Shown here: positions 7,618-17,242 of the stretch, one piece after another
Layout: each line of letters begins with the position of its first letter
How positions within the stretch are numbered: the first letter of the stretch is position 1
Assembly (NCBI RefSeq): GCF_020889785.1
Contig: NZ_JACMYK010000002.1
Location: 124,001 to 188,000, forward strand
Reading direction: 5' to 3'
DNA length: 64,000 nucleotides
Origin: Bradyrhizobium acaciae
Lineage (GTDB): Bacteria > Pseudomonadota > Alphaproteobacteria > Rhizobiales > Xanthobacteraceae
Translations under genes and position numbers: made by a program
The notes under the pieces: model-generated
Database searches by the model: none
The model's input: only the letters and a program-made list of their open reading frames with translations
What the model was told of the DNA's origin: nothing

Positions 7618-10446
7618 CTAGAAACCGTATTTATCTTTGCGAAGCTTAAACGCATTTTCTCCGCCTTCCATGACCCGCTTAATGGCTTCGCAGATTTCCG
7701 GAATGTCGATCGCGCCAGTCGCGCTAATTTTACCTCCAGACTGCTCGCCTACGACCCGGTAGTCACACCAAGCAACCAGTTCGGCGTCTCCGTTGACGAC
7801 AAGATTAGCGTTGTGGCTCGCAATTATGATTTGACGCTCTCTTTTTGCCCTCCAGATCTGCTCCACGACCTCCAGAACAACTGGATTATCTAAATCCTCT
7901 TCAGGTTGATCGATTATGAGGGGCGGCCCCGACTGGTTCAGCAGCGCTTTCAAAAGAGCCGTTGCTTGCTGACCCGCGGACGCATTGGCAAACGGAATAT
8001 AATCCCCCTCTCTCACGCGGTACTCGAAAACGGGCTCATCTTCCAGGCGCGAAAGCGATAACTCCAGCCAAGCGTCAGCGTCTAACTTGCCGCCAATCTT
8101 TGCCAAATCGGACGCCCCGATTCCCGCAGCCACGAGCGCCGCGCACTTCGGAACGGTCTTTGCTCCGCCCTGAGGATCGTATGTCGCCAGTTGCTCAAGT
8201 TCGTTCAAGATTACCATCCAGTGCGCATTGGGATCCTTCGCGCTTTGAACAGCCCCTCCGATGGCATCAAATCTATCGCGTCTGACGCCAGACCCCGCGA
8301 CAACGTCCCGCAATCGCTTCATCACTTGGTCGACGCCCGCACCGACTTTGACCGTAGCGCGAATTTCTCCGGACGATAACTTTGTCAGCTTCGCACACTC
8401 CGCCGTAATTCGCTTCGCGCGGGCCGCTTTAGCAGCAAGCCATTTCTTCCGAACTGCCTCATACCGCTCTTGGGGCTTCCCCAACCCAGCAATTTCCTTG
8501 CGCGTATTTGCCAACGTATTCCGCAGCGCCGCAATGCGCTGCTCCATTTGAGCGAGTTGGGCTAACGTCGACTGATGCGTAGATGCGCGCTGTTTCGCTT
8601 TTTCATACCTCTCATTGAACGCCTCCAGCGCGGTTTGCCAGGCCTCAACGGATTTCTTGAGCTTGCCTACGTATTCGTCATCTTCGTTCTTAAATTCGCG
8701 CTCTACCGCCAACAACCGGTCTGCCGCATCTTTTGCTTTCCTTACAAAATCAGCCGCCGCATCTTGAATCTCTGTGATCACTCTTGTTTCGGGGAGCGCT
8801 GATGGCGCCACCTCGGCGTCTGATGGCAGCGGCTCCAGCGACATTTTGAAATTTCTAATCTCGGTAGAAATGGCGTCAACATCGCTGAGCCACACTGCGA
8901 CAGCCTCATTAGCCGTGTCGTAAAGCGGCTTTTGGTCGAGAGTTTTCGTGTCATCCTCAGATAAGCCGGTCAACGACGCTCGCATGTTGGCAGTCTGCTC
9001 GACCAGCGATGCGAGTAGCAGCTCATCGTTGGAAGCTTGTTGCTGAAGCTTTCGCAGCCGAGACACCGCGGCGTACTCCTGCCGGATTTCTGCAGAGGTC
9101 CGGTCAAACTGCTTCTCAAGATCGTCCAGATCTCCGCGAATTGGCGATTCTATAAACCTTGACAGCTCTTCGAGTCTGACACTCACGTTACTCAATTGCT
9201 TCTGGCTATATGCTTGGATCGGCAGCAACGTTCGGATATCGAGCTCCGTGCATGGGGCAAACGAACCCGTCCCAACTTTCAATAAGAGTTCATCAGTTTT
9301 GCTATTTCGGCGCACGACGTGCTCGATACCGTTGACGGTAAAACCGACTTGCACCGTAGCGTTCACGGCTTGCAGAGTTTTCTCAACCAGCACTCGCCTT
9401 CGGTGCTGATAGTTCGGCAATTCATCATCGGCTAACGGAGTCGGCACCTGGTCGCACAACCCCCATCGTAGATATTCCAAGATCGTTGACTTGCCGGTGC
9501 CCCGCCCACCGATCAGAGCGTTGTATTGTGGATTGAACTCGATCTGGATCGGTCCGAGGAACACGCTATTGGTGACATTTAGCGATGTAATGGCTACGGC
9601 TGGTATAGTCGGGCGTTCTTGCGCGATTCGCGATTCTTGAGCCAGGCAGGCTTGTCGCAACGCTTCGGCCGTTGGAGTGGCCCACTTAACCCAAGTGGTG
9701 TGTTTGCCTAGATCCGCATGATTTTCGCTTCGGTTATCAGACGTTTGAAAGAGCGCAATTCGCTTATTGCCGTAGCTACCCGCTTTTCCGTCCAAGATAT
9801 TTCGATTGCCCTTGCCGAGCTGAGTGACCGCACCATCAAGATAGCCGCCCACACAGGGCATCGCGGCGTATTTCCCCGCAGCTCCAGTTCGCAACAGCGT
9901 GTCTGAACCGCCTTCGCTCACATTTGGAAGAATCGTGTATTTGTTTTTTAGATATGTAAACTTGTCCAGTTCCTCTTTTAGTTTCACCAGGGTGGTGATG
10001 TGGTCCAGCCGTTTCGTTTCGATAGTCTTCGACTCGGTGTCAGCGCTTGGCACAATTCCTAAGGCATTAAGGACCAATCCGAATTGATCTTCCGGCAAAC
10101 TCGCATCAAGAATGAGCAGCGCTTGACAAGGAACTCCTAGTGTAAGTTCAATTCCGGGGAAGACGACGATCTGCTTTCCCGGAGCTACCGGCTTTCCGTG
10201 TTCGTCGCGCTCTGCACGTGCAGCATCGCGTATGAATTTCACAAAGCAAAGGTCGTGATGGTCAGTGATGGCGACAGCATCAAGCCCTTTTGCTCGACAG
10301 GCGGCTATTAGGGATGCGGCATATTGCTTGCGGTCTTCGGGCGTGATGCATTCTGAACCTTTCCAGTTGCGATCTCGCGGGGTATGTACCTGGAAATCAC
10401 ACTTATAAAAGTGAGCGCCGTTATCCACCTCAAATTCCTTTTCCAT
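7618..10446 (-). CDS. TrlF-type PHP domain / SMC-like ATPase
   Basis: A 942-residue protein. Residues 10-130 look like a PHP metallo-hydrolase domain (KCDFQVHTPRD, AITDHHDL, a histidine-rich metal site). An ATPase follows: Walker A IGGRGTGKST near residue 315, a long coiled-coil-rich middle, an ABC-like signature NASAGQQAT, and Walker B PLIIDQPEEDLD with a final ASHNANL switch histidine. This is the layout of proteins named TrlF-family AAA-like ATPases, related to SMC/RecF-type ATPases and often found in defence islands. It is the last gene of a minus-strand group with the NYN gene 105 bases upstream, so an ATPase-controlled nuclease function is likely but unproven. Confidence 0.85.
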   Translation of the reverse strand: MEKEFEVDNGAHFYKCDFQVHTPRDRNWKGSECITPEDRKQYAASLIAACRAKGLDAVAITDHHDLCFVKFIRDAARAERDEHGKPVAPGKQIVVFPGIELTLGVPCQALLILDASLPEDQFGLVLNALGIVPSADTESKTIETKRLDHITTLVKLKEELDKFTYLKNKYTILPNVSEGGSDTLLRTGAAGKYAAMPCVGGYLDGAVTQLGKGNRNILDGKAGSYGNKRIALFQTSDNRSENHADLGKHTTWVKWATPTAEALRQACLAQESRIAQERPTIPAVAITSLNVTNSVFLGPIQIEFNPQYNALIGGRGTGKSTILEYLRWGLCDQVPTPLADDELPNYQHRRRVLVEKTLQAVNATVQVGFTVNGIEHVVRRNSKTDELLLKVGTGSFAPCTELDIRTLLPIQAYSQKQLSNVSVRLEELSRFIESPIRGDLDDLEKQFDRTSAEIRQEYAAVSRLRKLQQQASNDELLLASLVEQTANMRASLTGLSEDDTKTLDQKPLYDTANEAVAVWLSDVDAISTEIRNFKMSLEPLPSDAEVAPSALPETRVITEIQDAAADFVRKAKDAADRLLAVEREFKNEDDEYVGKLKKSVEAWQTALEAFNERYEKAKQRASTHQSTLAQLAQMEQRIAALRNTLANTRKEIAGLGKPQERYEAVRKKWLAAKAARAKRITAECAKLTKLSSGEIRATVKVGAGVDQVMKRLRDVVAGSGVRRDRFDAIGGAVQSAKDPNAHWMVILNELEQLATYDPQGGAKTVPKCAALVAAGIGASDLAKIGGKLDADAWLELSLSRLEDEPVFEYRVREGDYIPFANASAGQQATALLKALLNQSGPPLIIDQPEEDLDNPVVLEVVEQIWRAKRERQIIIASHNANLVVNGDAELVAWCDYRVVGEQSGGKISATGAIDIPEICEAIKRVMEGGENAFKLRKDKYGF

Positions 10447-10551
10447 ATGCTGAAATGCGCAATGATTACAGTATAGTCTAGTTACGGAACGCCTTGCAAA
10501 GCACGTCTGGCGCGGCCAGAGGTTGTTAACGCACGCAACGTGGCGCCGGCC

Positions 10552-11187
10552 TTACGTCGATTTGTTCGGAGTGGCCGCTGCAGAACTTGCGGCGGGCATT
10601 TTGGCAGTCGGACGTCTGCGCATGTTGAGAGGTTTCACGTTCGTGACTCCTTGCTCGAAGACGATGCACTCCGCGTAGTCGTCGAGCCTGATGAAGCAGC
10701 CGACCTGTGCGGCCCAGGTCTTGAGGGCCTTCGCGCAGGTATCATCCCATGACAGCACTTCAATGGCCCAACCCTTGTTGTAGAGGCGCTGCAAGTCTGC
10801 GTGAAAGCCGACGCCGTCGGCATAGCCACGGCCGTCCCCAGTAAGAAGAACAGCGACCTGGGGCTGCGTCTCATCGATCGCAGCGCGCAACATCTGAACT
10901 TGTAAGGCTTGATCTACGGCCTGCTCTTTGCCGCTGGCGGCGCCTCTCTCGAACAACTCGGGCTTGATGCCAGTCTTTTTAGCCAGCTGTAACCAAACAG
11001 CCCAAACCTCCGGAGGGACAGAACCAACACAGTGTCCGCGCGCCAGCTGGCGGCCGCCGATGGCGAGCTTCAGCAGGTTCTCGAAGTCGATACGGGCGCC
11101 AGTTGTGCGACGTCCGAGTTTTTGTAGTACCGCTTGTGCACCAATGTAGATATTTGAATTGTCCCAAAACACGTGAACTTTTGCCAT
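10552..11187 (-). CDS. NYN/PIN-like ribonuclease domain protein
   Basis: A 211-residue protein with ribosome site GGAAGAAACTG before ATG. HVFWDNSNIYIG near the start, EQAVDQALQ in the middle and AVLLTGDGRGYADGVGFHADLQRLYNKGW give the acidic residues and the order of the NYN branch of PIN-fold nucleases, which use aspartates to bind Mg2+ and cut RNA. The last 30 residues are a basic, low-complexity tail. It sits between the AlpA-like gene and the TrlF-type gene on one strand, and may be a paired effector of the latter. The RNA target is unknown. Confidence 0.85.
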   Translation of the reverse strand: MAKVHVFWDNSNIYIGAQAVLQKLGRRTTGARIDFENLLKLAIGGRQLARGHCVGSVPPEVWAVWLQLAKKTGIKPELFERGAASGKEQAVDQALQVQMLRAAIDETQPQVAVLLTGDGRGYADGVGFHADLQRLYNKGWAIEVLSWDDTCAKALKTWAAQVGCFIRLDDYAECIVFEQGVTNVKPLNMRRRPTAKMPAASSAAATPNKST

Positions 11188-11279
11188 CAGTTTCTTCCGT
11201 AATAATGTTCCGACTCAGAAAAGTGGCGGCGAGTTTCGAACCTCGCCGCCCAAAGTACCCTTCAAAAAGTGTCTGCGAT

Positions 11280-11474
11280 TTATGCAGCGCGAGGACGTGA
11301 AGCGATCCAAGTCTCCACTTCGTCCGCGTACCATGCCACCCTGCAGGTGCCGAGGTTAATCCGGATAGGAAATTTCCCGGCCTTCTCAAGACGAGCAATG
11401 TGCGCGGGCGAGTACGGAATGCCGTAGATCGATTTCAGCTCCTTCTTCGTTACCAGCCTTCTCAACATGTTCAT
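11280..11474 (-). CDS. AlpA-like helix-turn-helix protein, candidate excisionase
   Basis: A 64-residue protein. I chose the ATG at 11474 because GGAG lies 6 bases upstream; the longer frame upstream is not protein-like. LVTKKELKSIYGIPYSPAHIARLEKAGKFPIRINLGTCRVAW followed by DEVETWIASR is the winged-helix pattern of AlpA/MerR-like excisionase proteins. Being near attL, it may act as recombination directionality factor for the integrase at the other end, or as an activator of element genes. It lies upstream of the NYN gene on the same strand, 92 bases away. Confidence 0.8.
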   Translation of the reverse strand: MNMLRRLVTKKELKSIYGIPYSPAHIARLEKAGKFPIRINLGTCRVAWYADEVETWIASRPRAA

Positions 11475-11904
11475 CGAACACTCCATGAAGAGCGTCGACG
11501 CCCATGGTTTGAGGAACCAGCTAGCGGGCGACCAAAACATACGTGCAGATAGCTGAATGTGCAACCAGAACATAGATGCGCATGGCTGCGTGCTCGGCGG
11601 ATCTCCAAGCCGCACTCTAGGAAGTTGGGATGTTCGACGTCTGGCGAAGAGCTGCAGAGCTCGGAGTCTGCATGTCTTGTGGCAAGTCAATTAATTCGAC
11701 GATCACGGGGGCGCGCAGTCAGATAAATCCGCCCGCCGCACGATGTCCAGATTACCGTCAGAAGCAGCCGAGAGAGGCGCGTTGCCCCAACACGTTCGTT
11801 GTCGAAAGCTCTCTCCAGAATGGCCGGGCATCGACAAGTATCAAAACTCAATGCTTCACCGCGACTGTCGGTTTGCTGCGACAGTCGCGGGGACAAAACA
11901 AATC
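11475..11904. other. Gene-free stretch
   Basis: Only short unsupported frames are seen on both strands. A pair of inverted segments (ATGCTTCACCGCGACTGTCGG near 11851 and CGACAGTCGCGG near 11878) can form a hairpin: CCGCGACTGTCG against CGACAGTCGCGG. It is not followed by a T run on either strand. Confidence 0.45.
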
Positions 11905-12282
11905 CTATAAGAAACGCAGCGCCGTCAGCAGTCGCTCCTTCAGCAAATCCCTAAAACGCAAATAGTTGCCATAATTGTCAGGGTCCCGACCGTGCTCGCC
12001 CCCTGAACAGCTCAAAGCGAGACTGTTGATTAATGTATCCCACTGCGTCAGAGCAGAAATGATCTGTTGTTTGGTATCCGGTATCCGGCCTTCTCCCAAA
12101 GCCGCCCTCGCAGCGCTGAACGCTTGTATCGCTGAGTTACCGGGTGCCTGCCTCGCTTGCCAATTCTCCGGGGGCACTCCGTGATCACCGCCCGAGCAAC
12201 CTTGGCTCATAGATGCCATTTGCTTTTGGAGTTCGGGGATTGCTTGGTCCAAGATCTCTTTTACAACGTCAACGGCACTCAT
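11905..12282 (-). CDS. Hypothetical protein with two CSGG(D/E)HG repeats
   Basis: A 125-residue protein with a strong ribosome site (AGGAGGATTTCTA before ATG). Two copies of one motif are visible: CSGGDHGVPPENW from residue 29 and CSGGEHGRDPDNY from residue 92. Each is followed or preceded by helical sequence, so the protein looks like a two-fold repeat. The conserved Cys and His in each copy could bind metal, but this is a guess. No signal peptide or membrane segment. I do not recognise the family. It stands alone between gene-free stretches. Confidence 0.7.
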   Translation of the reverse strand: MSAVDVVKEILDQAIPELQKQMASMSQGCSGGDHGVPPENWQARQAPGNSAIQAFSAARAALGEGRIPDTKQQIISALTQWDTLINSLALSCSGGEHGRDPDNYGNYLRFRDLLKERLLTALRFL

Positions 12283-13117
12283 TAGAAATCCTCCTTAGTT
12301 GCAATAATGAATTTCTTAGTGGTCGCGGTCATTCGCGTCGGCGAAAGCAATGTTCGCGAATGGAATCAAAAAGAGAAATCCACAAAGACTCGATATCGCG
12401 AGGCGCCCTAGATTATAACGAGCGTCGTCGTTTGGAGCGCGCTGCATAAATCCATCGCTCCATGTTTTGATTTGTTCGCAAACAACTCCACGGATCGAAT
12501 TATCGACGGTCTCTCCGAGGATCGGCGGACTATAACGGATGTGCGATCTGCAGTCTACAACCTATTCGTGCCGCCAGATTGACACCGCCTTGCCGCCATG
12601 GATCTTGGCTACGTAGAACACTGCGTCTGCAGCAACCGAAAAGATTTCATGCTGTGATCGAAGATTATTGCGTTCTCATCTCGTGAGGCGCGAAGGCATT
12701 TTGCTCGAATAGCAATGGCCGTCTGAACAAGCTGCGGCAAAGCACGTCGCTATACTGTATAGCGAAGCGCGAAACGCAACTTCTCCATGTATTTCAACAT
12801 CTTCCGCAAACGAGCCGTCGAGCATCACGCCGCGACTCCTAGTATCTTTGTTTGATCTCTCTTCTCGCGCGCGCCGCGTCCCGCGGACGCGCGCTCGATG
12901 AACTGCCGGCTCTTCCTGCCGCTAGCAATGTGGCTAAAGCAATGGACGTTCTACAAGCGCGACTAGGTGGGCTGCTACGAACTAGGACCCCTGCGCTAGA
13001 GATCTTGGACCGGGGAAGGTAACCGTGGGCCGCCCGCCCGTTTTTTCCTCGGCATGATGGTCGGGAGTAGACTTATGACCTCTCGACGCCGAGCCGTCTG
13101 ACGCGAGCTGCTTTTAG
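12283..13117. other. Long gene-free stretch with one operator-like palindrome
   Basis: More than 800 bases without a supported gene. The only notable structure is the palindrome at 12747-12765. A T run at 13041-13046 follows a GC-rich segment but no convincing stem. The region may be decayed coding DNA or regulatory DNA of the element. Confidence 0.5.
12747..12765. promoter_or_regulatory. Operator-like palindrome
   Basis: TCGCTATA-CTG-TATAGCGA is a perfect 8+8 inverted repeat with a 3-base centre, typical in size for a dimeric helix-turn-helix repressor site. No gene start is close by on either strand, so its target is unclear. Confidence 0.4.
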
Positions 13118-13363
13118 TTACCGACGCGGGCCATATGTGCTGTTGCAACTATTCTTGCAATTGTCATTCTGCTTTTCGCACGTCTGGGGAAGCGCGCTGT
13201 TGACACACACATTGTATGCAGCGCCACAACTATTGAGACAATTAGTCCATGCCTGCTCTGTCGCGGTGCCTGCAACGCGCAGCTTCGCCGCGCCCATATC
13301 GTCCGCCACAGCAGGCAGCGAAGCAGCAAGAGAAAACGCCCATGCCAATGTTATTGTTCTCAT
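13118..13363 (-). CDS. Small secreted cysteine-rich protein
   Basis: An 81-residue protein with ribosome site GGAGGATCGCA before ATG. The signal peptide is MRTITLAWAFSLAASLPAVA. The mature part of about 60 residues has four cysteines in the pattern CLNSCGAAYNVCVN ... CEKQNDNCKNSCNS, with CxxxCxxxxxxC spacing repeated, suggesting a two-helix hairpin held by disulfides in the periplasm. I do not recognise a named family. It has no operon partner. Confidence 0.75.
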   Translation of the reverse strand: MRTITLAWAFSLAASLPAVADDMGAAKLRVAGTATEQAWTNCLNSCGAAYNVCVNSALPQTCEKQNDNCKNSCNSTYGPRR

Positions 13364-13678
13364 TGCGATCCTCCATTTTTAGAGCGATGCCTACATCCAC
13401 TACCGTGCGTGCCCGAGAAAGCGGACATCCCGGATTTGTCAGTACGCGCCTAAAAAGCGTCAGCAACTCTCGGCGCTGGCAAATCAAACCTTTCTACAAA
13501 AACTGGTTTACAGTTTGATGGCGCCTTTGTTTGTTCATTCCGTACGAAGATCTCGCGGAAAACCATCGTCGCCGCAATCGTTGGAGCGCTTTAGGCAACA
13601 AACTTGAAAGTTTTCAATGCGACTTGAACGAGCACACCAATTGCGCCACACTTGAACTTTTCAATCTTTGAGGGACGA

Positions 13679-14056
13679 ATGTTTTTGATATTGCGGCGCG
13701 ACCAGCGCAGAAGCTTAACCGGGAAGGTCATCTTTAGGCTCGATGTCCACGCCGAGATCGAGCCGGCTGAAATGAAATGCATCGAACACTACCGGTTAAA
13801 GAGCACGGTCCTCTACACCAAACATATCGTGGTGGAGCGTGGTCGCGGGCTGCTTGGCCTCATCTCGCGGCTCCTCTTTCGCGCCCTCAACATCTCGATC
13901 TCGGTCGGCGACCTGGTACATGGCAAACGAGTGGAGTGCCGCAGCATAATCGAAATGCTAGCCGTGGAGGACCAAGTTCGGGAAGCCGCGAAAACCTTCA
14001 AGCTCGTCCTCAACGCAGCCACCCACTTCGGCGGAGAAGAGGCCATTGAACTCTGA
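13679..14056 (+). CDS. Hypothetical protein preceding the VirD4-like ATPase
   Basis: A 125-residue frame starting at the ATG at 13679, which follows GAGGGACGA; a TTG start at 13652 would add 9 residues. It has mixed strand and helix sequence, no signal peptide and no motif I recognise. Its last 11 bases overlap the start of the ATPase gene, which implies translational coupling and a shared role, for example as an accessory protein of DNA transfer. An opposite-strand frame at the left end is not better supported. Confidence 0.6.
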   Translation: MFLILRRDQRRSLTGKVIFRLDVHAEIEPAEMKCIEHYRLKSTVLYTKHIVVERGRGLLGLISRLLFRALNISISVGDLVHGKRVECRSIIEMLAVEDQVREAAKTFKLVLNAATHFGGEEAIEL

Positions 14057-16151
14057 GAACATTTTCCATTGGGTGTTCTCTAACGTTTTGCAATGGAGCA
14101 ACTTGCGCGCCTTTTTCGTCGGTTCAATGGCGAATCGCGACCGCAAAGAAGTTGCGCAATTGTACGCCCGCGTAGAGCGCCAATACGCGCGCTCAACATT
14201 CTCCAGCAAAGACGCTGCGCTCGATTTCGTTGATCGCGTTGTCGAAGGTGCCTTCCAGCGCGCGGACCGAGCGCCTCCAAGCGCGGTACGGACAGCGTTT
14301 TGCGAAGCGGTCTGGGAACTTCTGTTCACCGACCCCGTGATCTTTGGCATGCCCGAGCCCCCGGACTTCACCCATCTCTCCTTCGATGCTCTACGGCATT
14401 GGCGACGCCTTCTCACGGTCAAAGATCGTGTCCTGAACGATCCTGCTTTCTACACGGACCTTTGGCACGAGAAGACAACAAGCTTACTGGAAGCTCTCAT
14501 AGACCAGTTTCCGCGCTTTATCTTTGATCCCTCACTTGCAAGCGGCGAGCCGGGCTTTACGGTCTCTCTGATAGACGTTTTTCCGCGTCCAGCTGAGACA
14601 ATCGAACAAACTATGGCTACCGCCTACGACGACGATGCGGTGCGTGCCGAGCTCTTCTACGAAGTACGGAAGTCCTTTGAGGATAATCTCAGACGAGTTA
14701 GCAACATCAATCCCCAGGAAGCCAACCCACACAAGCCTGTAAAGACACCCACCACGATTACCGCCCAGACACCACGCGAACTGGTCGCCACCTTTCTCTC
14801 AGGCACGCCCTTCCCTCGACTTTTTCTCGCTGACGTTCCCTTCCCTATTCCAGAACAGATCCGCTTCGCACACCAATGGATCCTTGCGCCTCAAGGCGCG
14901 GGCAAGACACAGGCCATCCAATTTCAATTCTTGTGTGACCTTCCGAAAGTCGCCCGGAATGAGGGCAGTATTATCGTCATGGACAGCCAGGGCGATTTGA
15001 TCCGCAACATCGCGGGGCTGAAATGCTTTGCGCCCGGCGAAGTGCTTGAAGGTAAGCTCATCGTGATCGAACCCGATCCCGACTACCCATTGGCGTTGAA
15101 CATCTTCGATATGGGGAAAGAGCGGCTTGACGCGTATTCCAATCGCGATCGCGAACGGCTCATCAACAGCACCCTGGAACTTCTGACGTACGTCATCGGC
15201 GGACTCTCGGAAACCGAGATGACGCCGAAGCAGCAAACGCTCTTTCGATATGTCTTACGCGCCTGCATGCAGATTCCGGACGCAACTATCCACACGTTCG
15301 CCGAGGTCCTATCGGGCGACCCTAAACATCAGCCATACATCGACCAACTGGACGGACCGACGAAGCTCTTCTTCGCCACGCAATTCAACGACGTCCAATT
15401 CAAACAGACCAAGCAGGAAGTCGCCTGGCGGCTCATGTATCTATTGGAGAACCCGACCTTCGAGCGCATGTTTTCCAACCCGAGATCAAAGCTCGACCTC
15501 TTCACCGAACTTCAATCCTCCAAGGTCATCCTGATCAACACCGATAAGGATCTCCTCAAAGAGAAGCGGACTGAAATGTTCGGCCGCTTCTTCATCGCGA
15601 TGCTTCTGCAAAGCGCCCAGGAACGCGCATCGCTCGCCCGAGAAGAACGCAAGGCGACGTTCTGCTACATCGACGAGTGCCACGATTACATCGCGAAGGA
15701 TGCGAATATCACCACTTTGCTCGATCAGGCCCGCAAAATGAATATCGGGCTTGTTCTCGCGAACCAGCGATGTGCCCAAATATCCCCCAACGTGCTCGAC
15801 GCACTGTGTAACGTGGCCATTAAGCAGGCCCGCGCCCTCAGCGACAGCGATGCGCATACGCTTGCCCGCAATATGCAGACTACGCCAGAGTTTCTGACTC
15901 GTCAGCCGGAGCGCGCGTTTGCGACCAGCATCAGAGGCGTCACCGGCCATGCGCTCTCGCTGACAGTGCCCTTCTTCCAGTTGGAGGAGCGGCCCCGTAT
16001 GAGCGCGCCGGATCAGCAGGCGCTCCAAAACGAGATGCGCCTGAGATACTGTGTCTCGGCCGAGCCTTTGCAACTTCCGCCAACTCCAGAGGTAGCTCCC
16101 GCCTTGGAGCCCGAGGAGATAGATACGCGCCCATCAACCGACTGGGGTTAG
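14046..16151 (+). CDS. VirD4/TraG-type DNA-transfer ATPase
   Basis: A 701-residue protein. Walker A is APQGAGKT at residues 281-288, Walker B is FCYIDECHDYIAKD near residue 540, followed by LLDQARKMNIGLVLANQRCAQIS and ALCNVAIKQARALSDSDAHTLARNM, the arrangement of the TraG/TraD C-terminal part that recognises relaxosome proteins. No N-terminal transmembrane helices are evident; a 270-residue helical region comes first. The TTG at 14046 is preceded by GAGAAGAGG; an ATG at 14127 is the alternative. It is coupled to the gene before it and followed by a replication-relaxation protein, so it probably serves mobilisation of the element. Confidence 0.85.
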   Translation: MNSENIFHWVFSNVLQWSNLRAFFVGSMANRDRKEVAQLYARVERQYARSTFSSKDAALDFVDRVVEGAFQRADRAPPSAVRTAFCEAVWELLFTDPVIFGMPEPPDFTHLSFDALRHWRRLLTVKDRVLNDPAFYTDLWHEKTTSLLEALIDQFPRFIFDPSLASGEPGFTVSLIDVFPRPAETIEQTMATAYDDDAVRAELFYEVRKSFEDNLRRVSNINPQEANPHKPVKTPTTITAQTPRELVATFLSGTPFPRLFLADVPFPIPEQIRFAHQWILAPQGAGKTQAIQFQFLCDLPKVARNEGSIIVMDSQGDLIRNIAGLKCFAPGEVLEGKLIVIEPDPDYPLALNIFDMGKERLDAYSNRDRERLINSTLELLTYVIGGLSETEMTPKQQTLFRYVLRACMQIPDATIHTFAEVLSGDPKHQPYIDQLDGPTKLFFATQFNDVQFKQTKQEVAWRLMYLLENPTFERMFSNPRSKLDLFTELQSSKVILINTDKDLLKEKRTEMFGRFFIAMLLQSAQERASLAREERKATFCYIDECHDYIAKDANITTLLDQARKMNIGLVLANQRCAQISPNVLDALCNVAIKQARALSDSDAHTLARNMQTTPEFLTRQPERAFATSIRGVTGHALSLTVPFFQLEERPRMSAPDQQALQNEMRLRYCVSAEPLQLPPTPEVAPALEPEEIDTRPSTDWG

Positions 16152-16273
16152 TCGCGCTTTAATTTTCCGCAAAAGTTTATTCGGCACATTACGTATCGCC
16201 GGGGCGCACAGCCGCTCATAGCGGCACATCGCGACCGTTTCCAAACTCGCTGTTTTCGGCTTTGACTTCGCAC

Positions 16274-17230
16274 ATGACATCGGACCTCCACAAAGCGTGC
16301 CGCCGCTCGCGCCTCCACCGCAAATCTACTGGCCAGGCGATCGCACTGACGCCGCGCGATTTGGAAGTATTCAAGATCCTCAACCGGTATCGCTATCTCC
16401 GCTCAAACTTCATCCACGCTTTCGTCGGCGGCAACAAGATCGCGCTCATAAAACGCCTCGGCGTCCTTTATCACGAAGGCTATCTCGATAGACCCGCACA
16501 GCAGTGGCAAGCGATCAATGCGCGGTACATGCCCGCAGTATATGAACTCGGAACCAAAGCGACGCAGACGTTGCGCGCGAATGGGATCTCGGTCAGCTCG
16601 GTTCCGAGCAGGCTCTATCAACACTCGATCATGGTCTGCGACATCCTGGCGTCCATGGAGCTTGCCGTAAGGGCCGCTCCTTCGCTGCGTCTCGTCCCGT
16701 GGGAAGAAATCGCTGGGAAGTTGCCTGAAAGCACACGGAACCGAGACAATCCGCTCGAACTGCCCTGCTCTATCTCTTTCACGTTCTCGCGCAGCGCCAC
16801 CATCCATCACTCAACGAAGGCAGTCGTACCCGATGCCGTCTTCGGCATCGAATACATCCCCTCACGATCCTACCGGTTCTTTGCACTAGAGGCGGATCGA
16901 AACAACGAGCCGGTGTTTCGCAACGATCTGTCGCAGACGTCCTATCTTCGTAAAGTCCTCCAATATCGGGAGATCGCGAAGGGCGCCTACAAGACGCACT
17001 GGGGCTTGCCCAATTTGTTGGTGCTTACAGTCACGACCAGCAGCGCGCACATGGATAACATCCTAACGCTGGTTCGCGATCTCTGCGGCGAGAAGGGCGC
17101 GAGCTACCTGCTCTTCAAGACTATGCCATCCCTGGCGTCCCTCGAAAGGGCGCCCTCACCCGACACATACTTGCTAACCGCGCCGTGGCAGCGCGCGGGC
17201 CATGAACCATTCGAGATCCACAAGCCATAA
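16274..17230 (+). CDS. Replication-relaxation family protein
   Basis: A 318-residue protein. The N-terminus ALTPRDLEVFKILNRYRYLRSNFIHAFVGGN is the winged-helix start common to the replication-relaxation family, found on plasmids and integrative elements next to VirD4-like ATPases. The middle holds LYQHSIMVCDILASMELA and VVPDAVFGIEY ... FFALEADRNNEPV, which resembles an acidic nuclease-like core (D...E). Family members are thought to start transfer or replication; biochemical proof is thin. It follows the ATPase gene by about 120 bases and precedes the zinc-knuckle gene. Confidence 0.8.
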   Translation: MTSDLHKACRRSRLHRKSTGQAIALTPRDLEVFKILNRYRYLRSNFIHAFVGGNKIALIKRLGVLYHEGYLDRPAQQWQAINARYMPAVYELGTKATQTLRANGISVSSVPSRLYQHSIMVCDILASMELAVRAAPSLRLVPWEEIAGKLPESTRNRDNPLELPCSISFTFSRSATIHHSTKAVVPDAVFGIEYIPSRSYRFFALEADRNNEPVFRNDLSQTSYLRKVLQYREIAKGAYKTHWGLPNLLVLTVTTSSAHMDNILTLVRDLCGEKGASYLLFKTMPSLASLERAPSPDTYLLTAPWQRAGHEPFEIHKP

Positions 17231-17242
17231 AGGAGATTTGAA

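Noticed and set aside
12900..13060. A terminator at the T run 13041-13046
   Set aside because: The preceding GC-rich bases form only a weak 4-bp stem, and no gene ends there.
14046..16151. A complete type IV secretion system
   Set aside because: No VirB3-VirB11 type genes are seen in the window; only VirD4-like ATPases are present.
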